Assembly: GCF_032399705.1 (NCBI RefSeq)
Contig: NZ_CP135922.1
Location: 3,472,001 to 3,536,000 of the forward strand
From: Paenibacillus sp. BIC5C1
GTDB lineage: Bacteria; Bacillota; Bacilli; Paenibacillales; Paenibacillaceae
Length of the DNA: 64,000 bases
Reading direction: 5' to 3'
Below the pieces are notes generated by a model. It was not told the DNA's origin. It searched no databases and saw only the letters and a program-made list of their open reading frames with translations. Shown here piece by piece: positions 63,578 through 64,000 of this stretch. Each line of letters begins with the position of its first letter. Position 1 is the first letter of the stretch. A program made the translations under genes and the position numbers.

Positions 63578-64000
63578 ATGCTGTTGAATCGGGAGAGTAG
63601 CGGGAAACGCTGGCATCTGCGGCCAGATGGCGTAGGCAAAGTAACAGGGAAGCTTCAATACCTGACAGACATGACTCTACCTGATATGGTTCACGGAAGG
63701 GTTCTTCGAAGCTCTTACCCATATGCCCGAATATTGTCTATCGATATTACCGGAGCAGAGGCTATGGAGGGTGTACTTGCTGTACTCACCTCCAAAGATG
63801 TACCCGGTTTGAACCTATTTGGCATTGCAACTCCGGATCAGCCAGTATTTTGTGAGCATGTTGTTCGTTATGTCGGTGATGCCATCGCTGCGGTTGCAGC
63901 AGATTCTCCGGAACGTGCAGCGATCGCTCTGGATGCCATCCGGGTAGAGTATGAAGAATGGACTCCGCTGGACAGCCCAGAGGCTGCCCTGGCACCCGGT
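63578..64000 (+). CDS. pucD: Xanthine dehydrogenase molybdenum-binding subunit (3' end cut by window)
   Basis: The ATG at 63578 has GGGGAGAGAGC upstream, and the frame stays open for 141 codons to the window edge. The sequence shows the N-terminal a/b-hammerhead of the large subunit: VGKVTGKLQYLTDM, MVHGRVLRSSYPYARILSIDI, GVLAVLTSKDVPG, YVGDAIAAVAADSPERAAIALDAIRVEYEEWTPL. It would hydroxylate hypoxanthine and xanthine to urate with molybdenum cofactor. The iron-sulfur subunit gene (pucE) is expected beyond the window. Confidence 0.9.
   Translation, partial: MLLNRESSGKRWHLRPDGVGKVTGKLQYLTDMTLPDMVHGRVLRSSYPYARILSIDITGAEAMEGVLAVLTSKDVPGLNLFGIATPDQPVFCEHVVRYVGDAIAAVAADSPERAAIALDAIRVEYEEWTPLDSPEAALAPG

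Noticed and set aside
1..64000. tRNA, rRNA, CRISPR or insertion sequences
   Set aside because: No cloverleaf with the CCA-stem and TTCGA pattern, no regularly spaced direct repeats, and no transposase motifs or paired terminal repeats were seen by eye.

Overview
The window looks like chromosomal DNA of a spore-forming Bacillota, most probably Paenibacillus. That placement is inferred from strong GGAGG-type ribosome binding sites, frequent TTG and GTG starts, a cwlJ-gerQ spore pair, a Bacillus-type purine (puc) cluster with a fused PucL, and many compact hairpin plus T-run terminators. I saw no rRNA, tRNA, CRISPR array, prophage block or insertion sequence. One tyrosine recombinase is present without mobile-element context.

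Region 1 (1-10.8 kb). It opens inside a family 2 glycoside hydrolase. Next come an APC permease and, on the minus strand, a YcgG-type protein, a LysE-family exporter and a DUF1989 protein. As I recall it, this gene set matches B. subtilis ycgF-ycgG-ycgH-ycgI. An amidase follows, then a DMT-family transporter preceded by a clear FMN riboswitch and terminator, then a DinB protein divergent from a CGNR zinc-finger regulator.

Region 2 (10.8-31 kb) is mixed housekeeping and accessory DNA. It holds an amidohydrolase gene interrupted by one in-frame TGA, a second APC permease, a hypothetical protein, a Xer-like recombinase, L-lactate dehydrogenase, a beta-propeller lipoprotein, small proteins, an SDR, and a secreted protein made of two copies of one barrel-like domain. 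It continues with cwlJ-gerQ, an ECF sigma factor fused to DUF1835, a secreted alkaline phosphatase with a candidate Pho box, and a CNNM/CBS membrane protein with an in-frame amber codon in its leader.

Region 3 (30-37.3 kb) is an oligopeptide ABC transporter operon (binding protein, two permeases, two ATPases). It is preceded by an ArsR-like regulator, and its promoter carries a perfect palindrome between the -35 and -10 boxes.

Region 4 (37.3-49.5 kb) contains a secreted protein convergent with an ECF sigma/anti-sigma pair, tandem M29 aminopeptidases, a metallo-beta-lactamase-fold hydrolase, an aldose 1-epimerase, fumarase C and a large CHASE3-GAF hybrid histidine kinase.

Region 5 (49.6-64 kb) is a purine/ureide catabolic cluster: pucR, pucL, pucM, pucH, pucF, pucG, a gamma-glutamyltransferase-family protein (possibly an HpxW-type oxamate amidohydrolase), an ATZ/TRZ-type deaminase, then pucA, pucB, pucC and the start of pucD. 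Together they would take xanthine to urate, urate through 5-hydroxyisourate and OHCU to allantoin, and then allantoate and ureidoglycine to glycine and oxalurate. The pucL-to-GGT block is tightly coupled. pucC-pucD has its own well-formed promoter. The iron-sulfur subunit and a urate permease are not in the window.
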